From Cupriavidus necator (GTDB lineage Bacteria; Pseudomonadota; Gammaproteobacteria; Burkholderiales; Burkholderiaceae): a stretch of 64,000 bases of DNA. Made by a program: the position numbers and the translations under genes. Positions 44,659-52,884 of the stretch are shown here, piece after piece (position 1 is the stretch's first letter; every line of letters starts with the position of its first letter). The stretch covers positions 2,108,001 to 2,172,000 of the forward strand of contig CP074390.1 in NCBI GenBank assembly GCA_022041995.1. The letters are read 5' to 3'. The notes under the pieces are model-generated. The model did no database searches, was not told the origin of the DNA, and saw only the letters and a list, made by a program, of their open reading frames with translations.

Positions 44659-45536
44659 AAAAGCACCCCCACGCACCAGCACAGCCGGACCGGCAGCTGC
44701 TGGAAGCCCTCGACATCGGGTTTGCCCAGCGCGTGGTGCAGGTGGGCGCGGGCGGCGAGCGCGTGGCCTACCGCTGCGGCGGGGGCACGGGCCCGGCGGT
44801 CGTGCTGCTGCACGGCATCAGTTCCGGGGCGGCGTCGTGGCTGCCGTGCGCGAGCCTGCTGGCCGCGCACGCGCGGGTGATCGCCTGGGATGCGCCGGGC
44901 TATGGCGATTCGTCGCCGCTGGCGCCGGCGCGGCCGTTGGCGTCTGACTATGCGCAGCGGCTGCATGGACTGCTGCAGGCGCTGGGCGTGCGGCCGGCGC
45001 TGATCGTCGGGCATTCACTGGGCGCGCTCATGGCGGCGGCCTATGTCGCCAACGCGCGCCAGCTGCCGGCGCGGCTGCTGTTGCTCAGCGTGGCACAAGG
45101 CTACGGCGGCCCCGGCAAGGAGGCCCAGGCGCAGGAAGTTGCGCGCCAACGGCTGGAGGCGCTGGAGTCGCTTGGTGTGGACGGGCTGGCGCAACGCGGG
45201 CCAACCCGGCTGCTGAGCGAGGAGGCCGGCCCCGGCGCCCAGGCATGGGTGCGCTGGAACATGCAGCGGCTGAACCCGGACGGCTACCGGCAGGCGGTGG
45301 CGATGCTGTGCGGCGACGACATCCACGCCTACCTGGCCCGGCGCCCAGACGCCCTGCCCACGCAGATCGCCTGCGGCAGCCGCGATGTCGTCACCACGCC
45401 GCCAGCCTGCGGCACGCTGGCCGAACGCTTCGGCCTGCCGTTCTCGCTGATCCCGGATGCGGGCCATGCTTGCTATATCGACCAGGCCGCCGCCACCGCG
45501 CGGTTGATCCGCTCGGTGCTGGACGACGTCACCTGA
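44652..45536 (+). CDS. Alpha/beta hydrolase
   Basis: A 294-residue alpha/beta-hydrolase-fold protein. The likely catalytic triad is S122 (VGHSLG), D245 (CGSRDVVT) and H272 (DAGHACYID), with the oxyanion motif LLHGISSG (residues 52-59). The sequence type is near the meta-cleavage-product hydrolases (MhpC/BphD group), which would suit the extradiol-type dioxygenase at 54387, but lipase/esterase activity cannot be excluded. It starts within an operator-like repeat and has no strong ribosome site. It is separate from the Rieske operon by 251 bp. Confidence 0.85.
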   Translation: MEQKHPHAPAQPDRQLLEALDIGFAQRVVQVGAGGERVAYRCGGGTGPAVVLLHGISSGAASWLPCASLLAAHARVIAWDAPGYGDSSPLAPARPLASDYAQRLHGLLQALGVRPALIVGHSLGALMAAAYVANARQLPARLLLLSVAQGYGGPGKEAQAQEVARQRLEALESLGVDGLAQRGPTRLLSEEAGPGAQAWVRWNMQRLNPDGYRQAVAMLCGDDIHAYLARRPDALPTQIACGSRDVVTTPPACGTLAERFGLPFSLIPDAGHACYIDQAAATARLIRSVLDDVT

Positions 45537-45673
45537 AGCCACCGCGGCGGCGCCTGCCCGCCGCATCCCCGGCGGTCGCGCGCAGCTTGCGCCACCCCTT
45601 CCAGATTCGTAGTGCTGATCGCGGGTTAACCCCAGTCAATTTTTGCGGCCGCGTTGTCTATAGTCGTACCTGT

Positions 45674-45708
45674 GTTCAATATCTAAACCAGTGTTTCATT
45701 AGTAAAAC
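45674..45708. promoter_or_regulatory. Tandem operator-like sites upstream of the Rieske operon
   Basis: GTTCAATATCTAAAC (45674-45688) and GTTTCATTAGTAAAAC (45693-45708) lie about 19 bp apart, 80 bp before the first gene of the operon. The second is nearly the reverse complement of the site at 58791-58806 (one mismatch). A possible -10 hexamer, TATAGT, lies just upstream at 45659-45664. Confidence 0.6.
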
Positions 45709-45787
45709 GTAGCCCAGGCGATCGCAAGACCGGTCGGCGAAGCACGCGGAACACGGTCCCCCGCTGCAAGACATGGAGCAAAGCGCA

Positions 45788-46093
45788 ATGGAAAGCCTCT
45801 CGTACAACCCGAACCTGGTGCCCTGGGAGCGTCCGGCGCCGAACAACGTGGCAGGCAAGGGCCATATCGAGCAACCGGGCAAGGTCGCCAACATCGTCTG
45901 GCAGACCCGTGCCGCCGCACCGACCGCCTATGAGAACGCGCTGGGCGATGCCCTCGAAGCCGCGTTCGAAGGTGGCGCGCAGAACCCGCAGGACATCGTG
46001 CGCGCCTTCAATGACGCCGGTTTTCTGGGCGTCGACGGCCAGCCCTGGACCGAAGAGCGCTTCCTGTCCGAAATGCGCCGGCTGGGTGCCTGA
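45788..46093 (+). CDS. Small protein with recombinase-like helix-turn-helix
   Basis: A 101-residue protein starting MESLSYNPNLVPWERPAPNN. Its C-terminal half (AFEGGAQNPQDIVRAFNDAG then the EERFLSEMRRLGA end) resembles the helix-turn-helix of serine recombinases. Proteins of this type are, as I recall, found beside Rieske oxygenase genes in Burkholderiaceae, but I know no demonstrated role. ATG 45788 is preferred over 45773 because TGGAG precedes it. It is the first gene of the operon after the tandem operator. Confidence 0.75.
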   Translation: MESLSYNPNLVPWERPAPNNVAGKGHIEQPGKVANIVWQTRAAAPTAYENALGDALEAAFEGGAQNPQDIVRAFNDAGFLGVDGQPWTEERFLSEMRRLGA

Positions 46094-46133
46094 GCCCGCC
46101 CCAGTCCAAGTCCAGCCTCGAAGCGAGAAAACC

Positions 46134-47195
46134 ATGGAATCGAACAAGCAAGCCCGCACCGAAGCCCGCCTGAACACCGGCCTGCGCAACTACTGGTACC
46201 CGGTCGCCGCCTCGTGGGCGGTGTCCCATGCCCCGATCGGCATCACCCGCCTGAGCCAGAACATCGTGCTGTGGCGCGATGGCGCCGGCCAGGTCCACGC
46301 CCTGGAAGACCGCTGCCCGCACCGCGGCGCGCGCCTGTCGATGGGCTGGAACCTGGGCGACCGCGTTGCCTGCTGGTACCACGGCGTTGAGGTCGGCGGC
46401 GACGGCCAGGTCAAGAGCGTGCCGGCGGTGGAAAGCTGCCCGCTGGAAGGCCGCACCTGCGTGCGCAGCTATCCGGTGCAGGAGCAGGCCGGCGCCATCT
46501 TCCTGTGGTTCGGCGACCAGGCCCCGCAAGGCGAGGGCAGCCCCGACGAACTGCGCCTGCCGGAAGAGCTGGCCAGCGACGAGCACAGCAACTTCCTGTG
46601 CGTGGCGCACTGGGACTGCAACTACCGCTACGCCATCGACAACGTGATGGACCCGATGCACGGTGCCTACCTGCATGCTGTGTCGCACTCGATGGCCAGC
46701 GGCGAGAAGTCCGCCGTGATGCAGATCCGCGAGACCGAGCACGGCCTGGTGTTCGAGAAGACCGGCCAGCGCGGCGTCAATTTCGATTGGGTGGAATTTG
46801 GCGAGACCGGCACGCTGTGGCTGCGCCTGGCGATTCCGTACCGCGCCAGGGTCGGCCCCGGCGGCCCGTTCGGCATCGTCGGCATGGCCACGCCGGTCGA
46901 TGAAGACCATTGCATGGTGTTCTTCTGGCGTACCCGCCACGTGCAGGGCTGGGAGCGCGACGTGTGGCGCTTCCTGTACCGCAACCGCCTGGAGCAGCTG
47001 CACTGGGACGTGCTGGAGCAGGACCGCGTGGTGCTGGAAATGATGGCCCCGAACGCGCGTGACCACGAGATGCTGTACCAGCACGATGCCGGCATTACCC
47101 GCGTGCGCCGCCTGCTCAAGCGCCGCGCCGAGCAGGAAGTGGCCGACGAGCCGGTAGCCATGCTGCAACCCGCCGGAGCCGCCAGCCATGCCTGA
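46134..47195 (+). CDS. Rieske non-heme iron oxygenase, catalytic subunit
   Basis: A 353-residue oxygenase. The Rieske cluster is C61-P-H63 and C80-x-x-H83 (CPHRG and CWYHG), and the mononuclear iron site is D173-P-M-H176 with H181 (NVMDPMHGAYLH). The size suits the single-subunit vanillate-demethylase-like oxygenases. The reductase at 55388 is of the matching VanB type. It should hydroxylate or demethylate an aromatic or heteroaromatic acid in the cytoplasm (inference). It overlaps the next gene by 8 nt. Confidence 0.93.
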   Translation: MESNKQARTEARLNTGLRNYWYPVAASWAVSHAPIGITRLSQNIVLWRDGAGQVHALEDRCPHRGARLSMGWNLGDRVACWYHGVEVGGDGQVKSVPAVESCPLEGRTCVRSYPVQEQAGAIFLWFGDQAPQGEGSPDELRLPEELASDEHSNFLCVAHWDCNYRYAIDNVMDPMHGAYLHAVSHSMASGEKSAVMQIRETEHGLVFEKTGQRGVNFDWVEFGETGTLWLRLAIPYRARVGPGGPFGIVGMATPVDEDHCMVFFWRTRHVQGWERDVWRFLYRNRLEQLHWDVLEQDRVVLEMMAPNARDHEMLYQHDAGITRVRRLLKRRAEQEVADEPVAMLQPAGAASHA

Positions 47196-47961
47196 GGCAA
47201 ACACCAACAACACGCTGCTGGCCGGGCGCAAGGTGCTGGTCACCGGCGCCGCGCGCGGACTGGGCCTGGCCTTCGTTAGATCGCTGGCCGAAGCCGGCGC
47301 CGCCGTGGCCATGGCCGACATCCTGGCCGAGCGCCTGCAGCAGGAAGCCGACGCCCTGCGCGCCCACGGCCTGAAGGTGGTGCCGGTCACGCTGGACCTG
47401 TCCGATCCGGCCTCGGTGCAGGCTTGCGCCGACGCCGCGGTCAAGGCGCTGGGCGGGCTCGACGGCCTGGTCAACAACGCCGCCGTGACGGATTCCGGCG
47501 GCCGTGACGCCGCCGCCATCGACATCGCCACCTGGGACCGCGTGATGAACGTCAACGTGCGCGGCACCTGGCTGATGACCACCGCCTGCCTGCCGGCGCT
47601 GCGCGCCAGCGGCCGCGGCGCCGTCGTCAACCTGGCGTCGGACACGCCGCTGTGGGGCGCGCCCAACCTGCTGGCCTACGTGGCGAGCAAGAGCGCCATC
47701 ATCGGCATGACGCGCTCGCTCGCCCGCGAACTGGGCAAGGACCAGATCACCGTCAATGCGGTGGCGCCGGGCCTGACGCTGGTGGAAGCGACCGAATACG
47801 TGCCCCAGCACCGGCACGACCTGTATCGCGAACAGCGCGCCATCCCGCGCGAGCAGCTGCCCGATGACGTCTGCGGCGCGGTGCTGTTCGCACTGTCCGA
47901 CCTCGCCCGTTTCGTGACCGGCCAGACGCTGGCGGTCAACGGCGGCTTTGTCATGCACTGA
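47188..47961 (+). CDS. SDR-family dehydrogenase
   Basis: A 257-residue classical SDR: TGAARGLGLAF (residues 19-29) for the cofactor, NNAA, and the catalytic Ser/Tyr/Lys in NLASDTPLWGAPNLLAYVASK. The position straight after the oxygenase, with overlap, fits a dihydrodiol or alcohol dehydrogenase acting on the oxygenase product (inference). Confidence 0.9.
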   Translation: MPEANTNNTLLAGRKVLVTGAARGLGLAFVRSLAEAGAAVAMADILAERLQQEADALRAHGLKVVPVTLDLSDPASVQACADAAVKALGGLDGLVNNAAVTDSGGRDAAAIDIATWDRVMNVNVRGTWLMTTACLPALRASGRGAVVNLASDTPLWGAPNLLAYVASKSAIIGMTRSLARELGKDQITVNAVAPGLTLVEATEYVPQHRHDLYREQRAIPREQLPDDVCGAVLFALSDLARFVTGQTLAVNGGFVMH

Positions 47962-47992
47962 CCCACCGATCCACGGAAACAAAGGAATCCAA

Positions 47993-48529
47993 ATGAGCGA
48001 TCTTTCCCAACAAGACAATATCAAGCGTTCCTGGGAACAACCGGCAGATGCCTCGTTCGACCAGTGGATGGAAAGCCGCGTGGCGCGCTTCTCCACGCGC
48101 AAGTATGACTGGGACGCGCTGAAGTTCCAGGCCGACTACGACCCCAAGTACCGCCGCGCGCAGATGCGCTACCTGGGCACCGGCGGCACCGGCGTGGCCG
48201 CCGACACCAACACCGTGCCGTCGGAGAACTTCACCTTCTCGACCATGGTTATCCCCGCCGGCCATGAAGGCCCGTCGCATATCCACACCGACGTGGAAGA
48301 GGTGTTCTTCATCCTGCGCGGCAAGGTCAAGCTGGTTCTGGAAAAGGATGGCGAGCGCTTCGAGACCATCCTGACCGAGCGTGACCTGGTCTCGGTGCCG
48401 CCGGGCGTGTATCGCGAGGAGATCAACATCGGCGACGAGGATGTGCTGATGTGCGTGATGCTGGGCGCCAAGAAGCCGATCACGCCGACCTACCCGCCCG
48501 AGCACCCGCTGGCGAAGATCAAGCGCTGA
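47993..48529 (+). CDS. Cupin-domain protein
   Basis: A 178-residue single-cupin protein. The first cupin motif is intact (HIHTDVEEVFFILRG, ligands His, His, Glu), but in the second motif (VPPGVYREEIN) the usual His is Arg. Metal binding may therefore be three-ligand or altered. A role as ring-cleavage dioxygenase, isomerase or sensor is possible; the sequence does not decide. The ribosome site is AAAGGAA. Confidence 0.82.
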   Translation: MSDLSQQDNIKRSWEQPADASFDQWMESRVARFSTRKYDWDALKFQADYDPKYRRAQMRYLGTGGTGVAADTNTVPSENFTFSTMVIPAGHEGPSHIHTDVEEVFFILRGKVKLVLEKDGERFETILTERDLVSVPPGVYREEINIGDEDVLMCVMLGAKKPITPTYPPEHPLAKIKR

Positions 48530-49419
48530 TGCCGGCGGACGTCCGTCAGCGCGCCTCAACCGAAGCCATGAGCACCAACGCCATCCCGGCCACGCCCGCC
48601 GCCAACGAGACCCCGGACAAGTACATCGTCCCGGGCCTGGAGCGCGGCCTGCGCCTGCTGAGCGAGTTCAGCAGCAAGGACCGCACCATGTCGGCCGCGG
48701 AACTGGCGCGCCGCCTGAAGGTGCCGCGCTCGACCGTGTTCCGGCTGCTGGCCACGCTGGAAATGCTGGGCTTTGTCGAGCGTGCCGACGGCGGCCGGGA
48801 CTTCCGGCTGGGCATGGCGGTGCTGCGCCTGGGGTTTGAATACCTGGCGTCGCTGGAGCTGACCGAGCTCGGACGCCCGCTGCTGGAGCGGCTGCGCGAC
48901 GAGATCGGCTACCCCAGCAACCTGGTGGTGCGCGACGGGCGTTCGATCGTCTACGTGGCCAAGGCGGTGTCGCCGCGGCCGTTTGCCAGCTCGGTCAATG
49001 TCGGTACGCGCTTGCCGGCGCATGCCACGGTGCTGGGGCGCGTGCTGCTCGAAGACCTGTCGCTGGCGGAGCTGCGCGCGCTGTACCCGGAAACGCAGCT
49101 GGAAGTGTTCTCCGACAGCACGCCGCGCTCGGTCGATGCGCTCTTTGCGATCGTCCAGCGCGACCGCGAACGCGGCTATGTGCTGCAGGAGGGCTTCTTC
49201 GAGGCCAGCATCTCGACCATTGCCGCACCGGTGCGCGACCGCACCGGCAAGGTGGTGGCGGCGCTGGGCGCCACCATTCCCGCCGCGCATATCGATCCGG
49301 AACAACTGGACGCGATGGTGGAGAAAGTGAGGAACACCGCGGGCGAGCTGTCGCGCCTGCTTGACTACCGGCCGTCGCTGCACAGCGCAGGCAAGGTGGT
49401 GAATCTGTATCGGGAGTGA
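48529..49419 (+). CDS. IclR-family transcriptional regulator
   Basis: A regulator of 296 residues from the TGATG-coupled ATG at 48529, or 283 from the ATG at 48568. The winged helix is MSAAELARRLKVPRSTVFRLLATLEMLGFVER and the effector domain carries the family stretch LPAHATVLGRVLLEDLS. IclR-type proteins often control aromatic catabolism. Being embedded in the operon, it is the best candidate to bind the tandem AT-rich palindromes near 44249, 44624, 45674 and 58772. Confidence 0.92.
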   Translation: MPADVRQRASTEAMSTNAIPATPAANETPDKYIVPGLERGLRLLSEFSSKDRTMSAAELARRLKVPRSTVFRLLATLEMLGFVERADGGRDFRLGMAVLRLGFEYLASLELTELGRPLLERLRDEIGYPSNLVVRDGRSIVYVAKAVSPRPFASSVNVGTRLPAHATVLGRVLLEDLSLAELRALYPETQLEVFSDSTPRSVDALFAIVQRDRERGYVLQEGFFEASISTIAAPVRDRTGKVVAALGATIPAAHIDPEQLDAMVEKVRNTAGELSRLLDYRPSLHSAGKVVNLYRE

Positions 49420-49424
49420 GGACA

Positions 49425-50228
49425 ATGTCCATGATTGAACTCGGCGGCAAGGTTGCCGTCGTTACCGGCGGGTCCTCCGGCATCGGGCTGGCGACCGTCG
49501 AACTGCTGCTTGAAGCGGGCGCCGCCGTGGCCATGTGCGGCCGCGACGAAGCCCGCCTGCGCAGCGCCGAGGCGCAGCTGCGCGAGAAATTCCCCGGGTG
49601 CCGGCTGCATGCCGCCGCCTGCGATGTGCTCAGGCCGGAACAGGTCGCTGCCTTTGCCGCCAGCGTGCAGGCCACGCTGGGCAACGTCGACATGCTGGTC
49701 AATAACGCTGGCCAGGGCCGGGTCTCCACCTTCGCCAACACCGAGGATGCGGCCTGGATGGAAGAGCTGCAGCTCAAATTCTTCTCGGTGATTCACCCGA
49801 CGCGCGCGTTCCTGCCGCAGCTGGAAAAGTCGGGCCAGGGTGCCATCGTCTGCGTCAACTCGCTGCTGGCGCAGCAGCCGGAGCCGCACATGGTGGCCAC
49901 CTCGGCCGCGCGCGCCGGCGTGCTCAACCTGGTGCGCTCGATGGCCACCGAGTTTGCGCCCAAGGGCGTGCGCGTCAACGGCATCCTGATCGGGCTGGTC
50001 GAATCGGGCCAGTGGCGCCGCCGCTTCGAGGCGCGCTCCGAAGCAGACCGCCACCTGGACTGGGCCGCATGGACCGCGCGCCTGGCCCAGCAGAAACATA
50101 TTCCCCTTGGCCGCCTGGGCCTGCCGGTCGAGGCAGCCCGCGCCATCCTGTTCCTTGCCTCGCCGTTGTCTTCGTACACCACGGGCAGCCATATCGATAT
50201 CTCCGGAGGACACTCCCGTCATGCCTAA
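49425..50228 (+). CDS. SDR-family protein lacking the YxxxK motif
   Basis: A 267-residue SDR with a normal cofactor motif (TGGSSGIGLAT) and NNAG. At the catalytic site the serine is present (CVNSLLAQ), but the Tyr thirteen residues later is Thr and the Lys is Arg (VATSAARAGV). Normal SDR redox chemistry is unlikely unless other residues substitute; a lyase, binding or regulatory role is possible. It overlaps the TPP-enzyme gene by 8 nt, and GAGTGAGG precedes ATG 49425. Confidence 0.87.
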   Translation: MSMIELGGKVAVVTGGSSGIGLATVELLLEAGAAVAMCGRDEARLRSAEAQLREKFPGCRLHAAACDVLRPEQVAAFAASVQATLGNVDMLVNNAGQGRVSTFANTEDAAWMEELQLKFFSVIHPTRAFLPQLEKSGQGAIVCVNSLLAQQPEPHMVATSAARAGVLNLVRSMATEFAPKGVRVNGILIGLVESGQWRRRFEARSEADRHLDWAAWTARLAQQKHIPLGRLGLPVEAARAILFLASPLSSYTTGSHIDISGGHSRHA

Positions 50229-51936
50229 TCAACCACAGTACGAACAACAGCAGGTCACCGTGGGCTGCGCCATCACGGCGTTTCTCGAGCAGTGCGGCGT
50301 CAAGGCCGCCTTCGGCGTGATCTCGATCCACAACATGCCGATCCTCGACGCCATGGGCGAGCGCGGCAAGATCCGCTTTGTGCCGGCGCGCGGCGAAGCG
50401 GGCGGCACCAATATGGCCGATGCCTATGCCCGCACCACGGGCGGCCTGGGCGTATGCCTGACCAGCACCGGCACCGCCGCGGGCAACGCCGCCGGTGCGA
50501 TGGTGGAAGCGCTGACCGCCGGCACGCCGATGCTGCATATCACCGGCCAGATCGAAACGCCTTACCTGGACCAGAGCCTGGCGTACATCCACGAGGCGCC
50601 GGACCAGCTCACCATGCTGAAAGCCGTGTCCAAGGCCGCCTTCCGCATCCGCAGCGCCGACACCGCCATCAGCACCATCAAGCTGGCCGTGCAGACCGCG
50701 CTGACGGCGCCCACCGGCCCGGTCAGCGTGGAGATCCCCATCGACATCCAGGCCGCGCTGATCGACCTGCCGGCCGACCTGCAGCCGCTGCCGGTGCCGC
50801 AGCACGTGCCGTCGGCGCACGCGCTGGACGCGCTGGCCGAGCGCCTGGCCAAGGCGAAGCGCCCGCTGCTGTGGCTGGGCGGCGGTGCGCGCCATGCCAG
50901 CAAGCAGGTGCAACGCCTGCTGGACCTGGGCTTCGGCGTGGTCACCAGCACGCAGGGCCGCGGCATCGTGCCGGAAGACGATCCCCGCTCGCTGGGCGCC
51001 TTCAACCTGCACAAGCCGGTCGAGAATTTCTACCAGACCTGCGACGCGATGCTGGTGGTGGGTTCGCGCCTGCGCGGCAATGAAACCCTGAAATACGAAC
51101 TGAAGCTGCCGCGCCCGCTGCTGCGCATCGACGCCGACCCGGCCGCCGAAGGCCGCTGCTACCTGAGCGACTACTTTGTCAGCGGCGACGCCGCGCTGGC
51201 GCTGGACGCCCTGGCGGATCGGCTCGAGCAACGCATGCAGATCGACCCGGCCTTCGCCGCCGACCTGCGCCGCGCGCACGACACCGCCGTCAACGGCCTG
51301 GTCGATGGCCTCGGGCCCTATTCGGCGCTGGTGCAGGCGCTGCAGGGCGCGGTCGGCCGCAGCTTCAACTGGGTGCGCGACGTGACCGTGTCGAACAGTA
51401 CCTGGGGCAACCGCCATCTGCGCATTTTTGATTCGCGTGCCGGCGTGCACGCGCTCGGCGGCGGCATCGGCCAGGGCCTGGCGATGGGCATCGGTGCCGC
51501 GATCGGTGCGGCGGCGACCGCTTCGGGCAAGAAGACGTTCACGCTGGCCGGCGACGGCGGCTTTATCCTGAACCTGGGCGAACTGGCCACCGCGGTGCAG
51601 GAGCGCGCCGACATGGTGATCGTGCTGATGAACGACAAGGGCTACGGCGTGATCAAGAACATCCAGGATGCGCAGTACGGCGGCCGCCGCCACTACGTGG
51701 ACCTGCATACGCCGGACTACGCCACGCTGGCAAAGTCGCTGTCGCTGCGCCATGCCCGCGTGAGCAACCTGGCAGACGTGGGTGCGGCGCTGGAAGCGGC
51801 CACCGTCGAGCCCGGCCCGTTCCTGCTGGAGATCGACATGCTGTCGATCGGTTCCTTCAAGACCATCTTCGCCGGCCCCCCGGTGAACAAGGACAACGAA
51901 GAGCCGGCGCGCGAACAAACCACTGTCACCGCCTGA
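50221..51936 (+). CDS. Thiamine-diphosphate-dependent enzyme, acetolactate synthase/decarboxylase family
   Basis: A 571-residue ThDP enzyme with three domains: N-terminal pyrimidine-binding with the activating Glu (PARGEAGGTNMADAYAR), a central domain, and the C-terminal diphosphate-binding GDGGFILN...LMND motif. Substrate-pocket residues are not diagnostic; it could decarboxylate a 2-oxo acid or a CoA ester, or form or break a C-C bond. Neighbouring aldehyde and aspartate-type dehydrogenases suggest it makes an aldehyde (inference). GGAGG precedes the start, within the SDR gene. Confidence 0.88.
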   Translation: MPNQPQYEQQQVTVGCAITAFLEQCGVKAAFGVISIHNMPILDAMGERGKIRFVPARGEAGGTNMADAYARTTGGLGVCLTSTGTAAGNAAGAMVEALTAGTPMLHITGQIETPYLDQSLAYIHEAPDQLTMLKAVSKAAFRIRSADTAISTIKLAVQTALTAPTGPVSVEIPIDIQAALIDLPADLQPLPVPQHVPSAHALDALAERLAKAKRPLLWLGGGARHASKQVQRLLDLGFGVVTSTQGRGIVPEDDPRSLGAFNLHKPVENFYQTCDAMLVVGSRLRGNETLKYELKLPRPLLRIDADPAAEGRCYLSDYFVSGDAALALDALADRLEQRMQIDPAFAADLRRAHDTAVNGLVDGLGPYSALVQALQGAVGRSFNWVRDVTVSNSTWGNRHLRIFDSRAGVHALGGGIGQGLAMGIGAAIGAAATASGKKTFTLAGDGGFILNLGELATAVQERADMVIVLMNDKGYGVIKNIQDAQYGGRRHYVDLHTPDYATLAKSLSLRHARVSNLADVGAALEAATVEPGPFLLEIDMLSIGSFKTIFAGPPVNKDNEEPAREQTTVTA

Positions 51937-51948
51937 AGGAGACCGGAG

Positions 51949-52749
51949 ATGCTGCATGTGTCCATGGTTGGCTGCGGCGCGATCGGCCGCGGCGTGATGG
52001 AATTGCTCAAGAGCGATCCTGACGTGGTGTTCGACGTGGTGATCGTGCCGGAGCACACGATGGACGAGGCCCGCGACGCAGTCTCCGCGCTGGCGCCGCG
52101 CGCCCGCGTGGCGACGCACCTGGACGACCAGCGCCCCGATCTGCTGGTCGAGTGCGCCGGCCACCATGCGCTGCAAGAGCACATCGTGCCGGCGCTGGAA
52201 CGCGGCATCCCGTGCATGGTGGTGTCGGTCGGCGCGCTGTCCGAGCCCGGCATGGCGGAGCGGCTGGAAGCGGCCGCGCGCCGCGGCGGCACGCAGGTGC
52301 AGCTGTTGTCGGGTGCGATCGGCGCGATCGATGCGCTGGCCGCGGCGCGTGTCGGCGGGCTGGACGAAGTGACCTACACCGGTCGCAAGCCGGCGCGCGC
52401 CTGGGCCGGCACGCCGGCCGAGCAGCTCTTCGACCTGAATGCGCTGACCGAGGCGACCGTGATCTTCGAGGGCACGGCGCGCGACGCGGCGCGCCTGTAT
52501 CCCAGGAATGCCAATGTGGCCGCCACGGTGTCGCTGGCAGGCCTGGGGCTGGATCGCACCTCGGTCAAGCTGCTGGCCGACCCGCATGCGGTGGAGAACG
52601 TGCACCACGTGGAAGCGCGTGGCGCTTTCGGCGGCTTCGAGCTGACCATGCGCGGCAAGCCGCTCGCGGCCAACCCCAAGACGTCGGCGCTGACGGTGTT
52701 CAGTGTGGTGCGGGCGCTGGGGAATCGGGCGCACGCGGTATCGATCTAG
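51949..52749 (+). CDS. nadX: Aspartate dehydrogenase-like protein
   Basis: A 266-residue protein with the NAD motif GCGAIGRG (residues 8-15) and the DUF108 catalytic domain (RNANVAATVSLAGLG to NPKTSALTVFSVVRAL), as in L-aspartate dehydrogenases. In known members it interconverts L-aspartate and iminoaspartate/oxaloacetate with NAD(P)H. In this catabolic setting it may act on another amino or imino acid released from the substrate (inference). It follows the TPP gene by 12 bp. Confidence 0.88.
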   Translation: MLHVSMVGCGAIGRGVMELLKSDPDVVFDVVIVPEHTMDEARDAVSALAPRARVATHLDDQRPDLLVECAGHHALQEHIVPALERGIPCMVVSVGALSEPGMAERLEAAARRGGTQVQLLSGAIGAIDALAAARVGGLDEVTYTGRKPARAWAGTPAEQLFDLNALTEATVIFEGTARDAARLYPRNANVAATVSLAGLGLDRTSVKLLADPHAVENVHHVEARGAFGGFELTMRGKPLAANPKTSALTVFSVVRALGNRAHAVSI

Positions 52750-52782
52750 CAGACTGAGGCGCTAACGATCGCTGCGGGTTTG

Positions 52783-52812
52783 CTCCCCTCTCCCGCAAGC
52801 GGGGGAGGGGAG
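52783..52812. repeat. CCCTCTCCC-type palindromic repeat
   Basis: CTCCCCTCTCCCGC and GGGGGAGGGGAG with a 4-nt loop form a stem with one mismatch. Two related hairpins lie at 56380-56403 and 56465-56491. Such repeats are scattered between genes in many GC-rich proteobacteria; here it separates nadX from the aldehyde dehydrogenase gene. Confidence 0.7.
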
Positions 52813-52884
52813 TCCGGCAGCAGCACTTGACAAGGCCATCGCAGCTAGATGCCGCAGGCAAAGACAGACTTAGCAGGCAACGAC

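Noticed and set aside
49975..52734. 919-codon open frame on the minus strand opposite the TPP and nadX genes
   Set aside because: Composition is Arg/His/Gln-rich with no recognisable domain, and the plus-strand genes are well supported.
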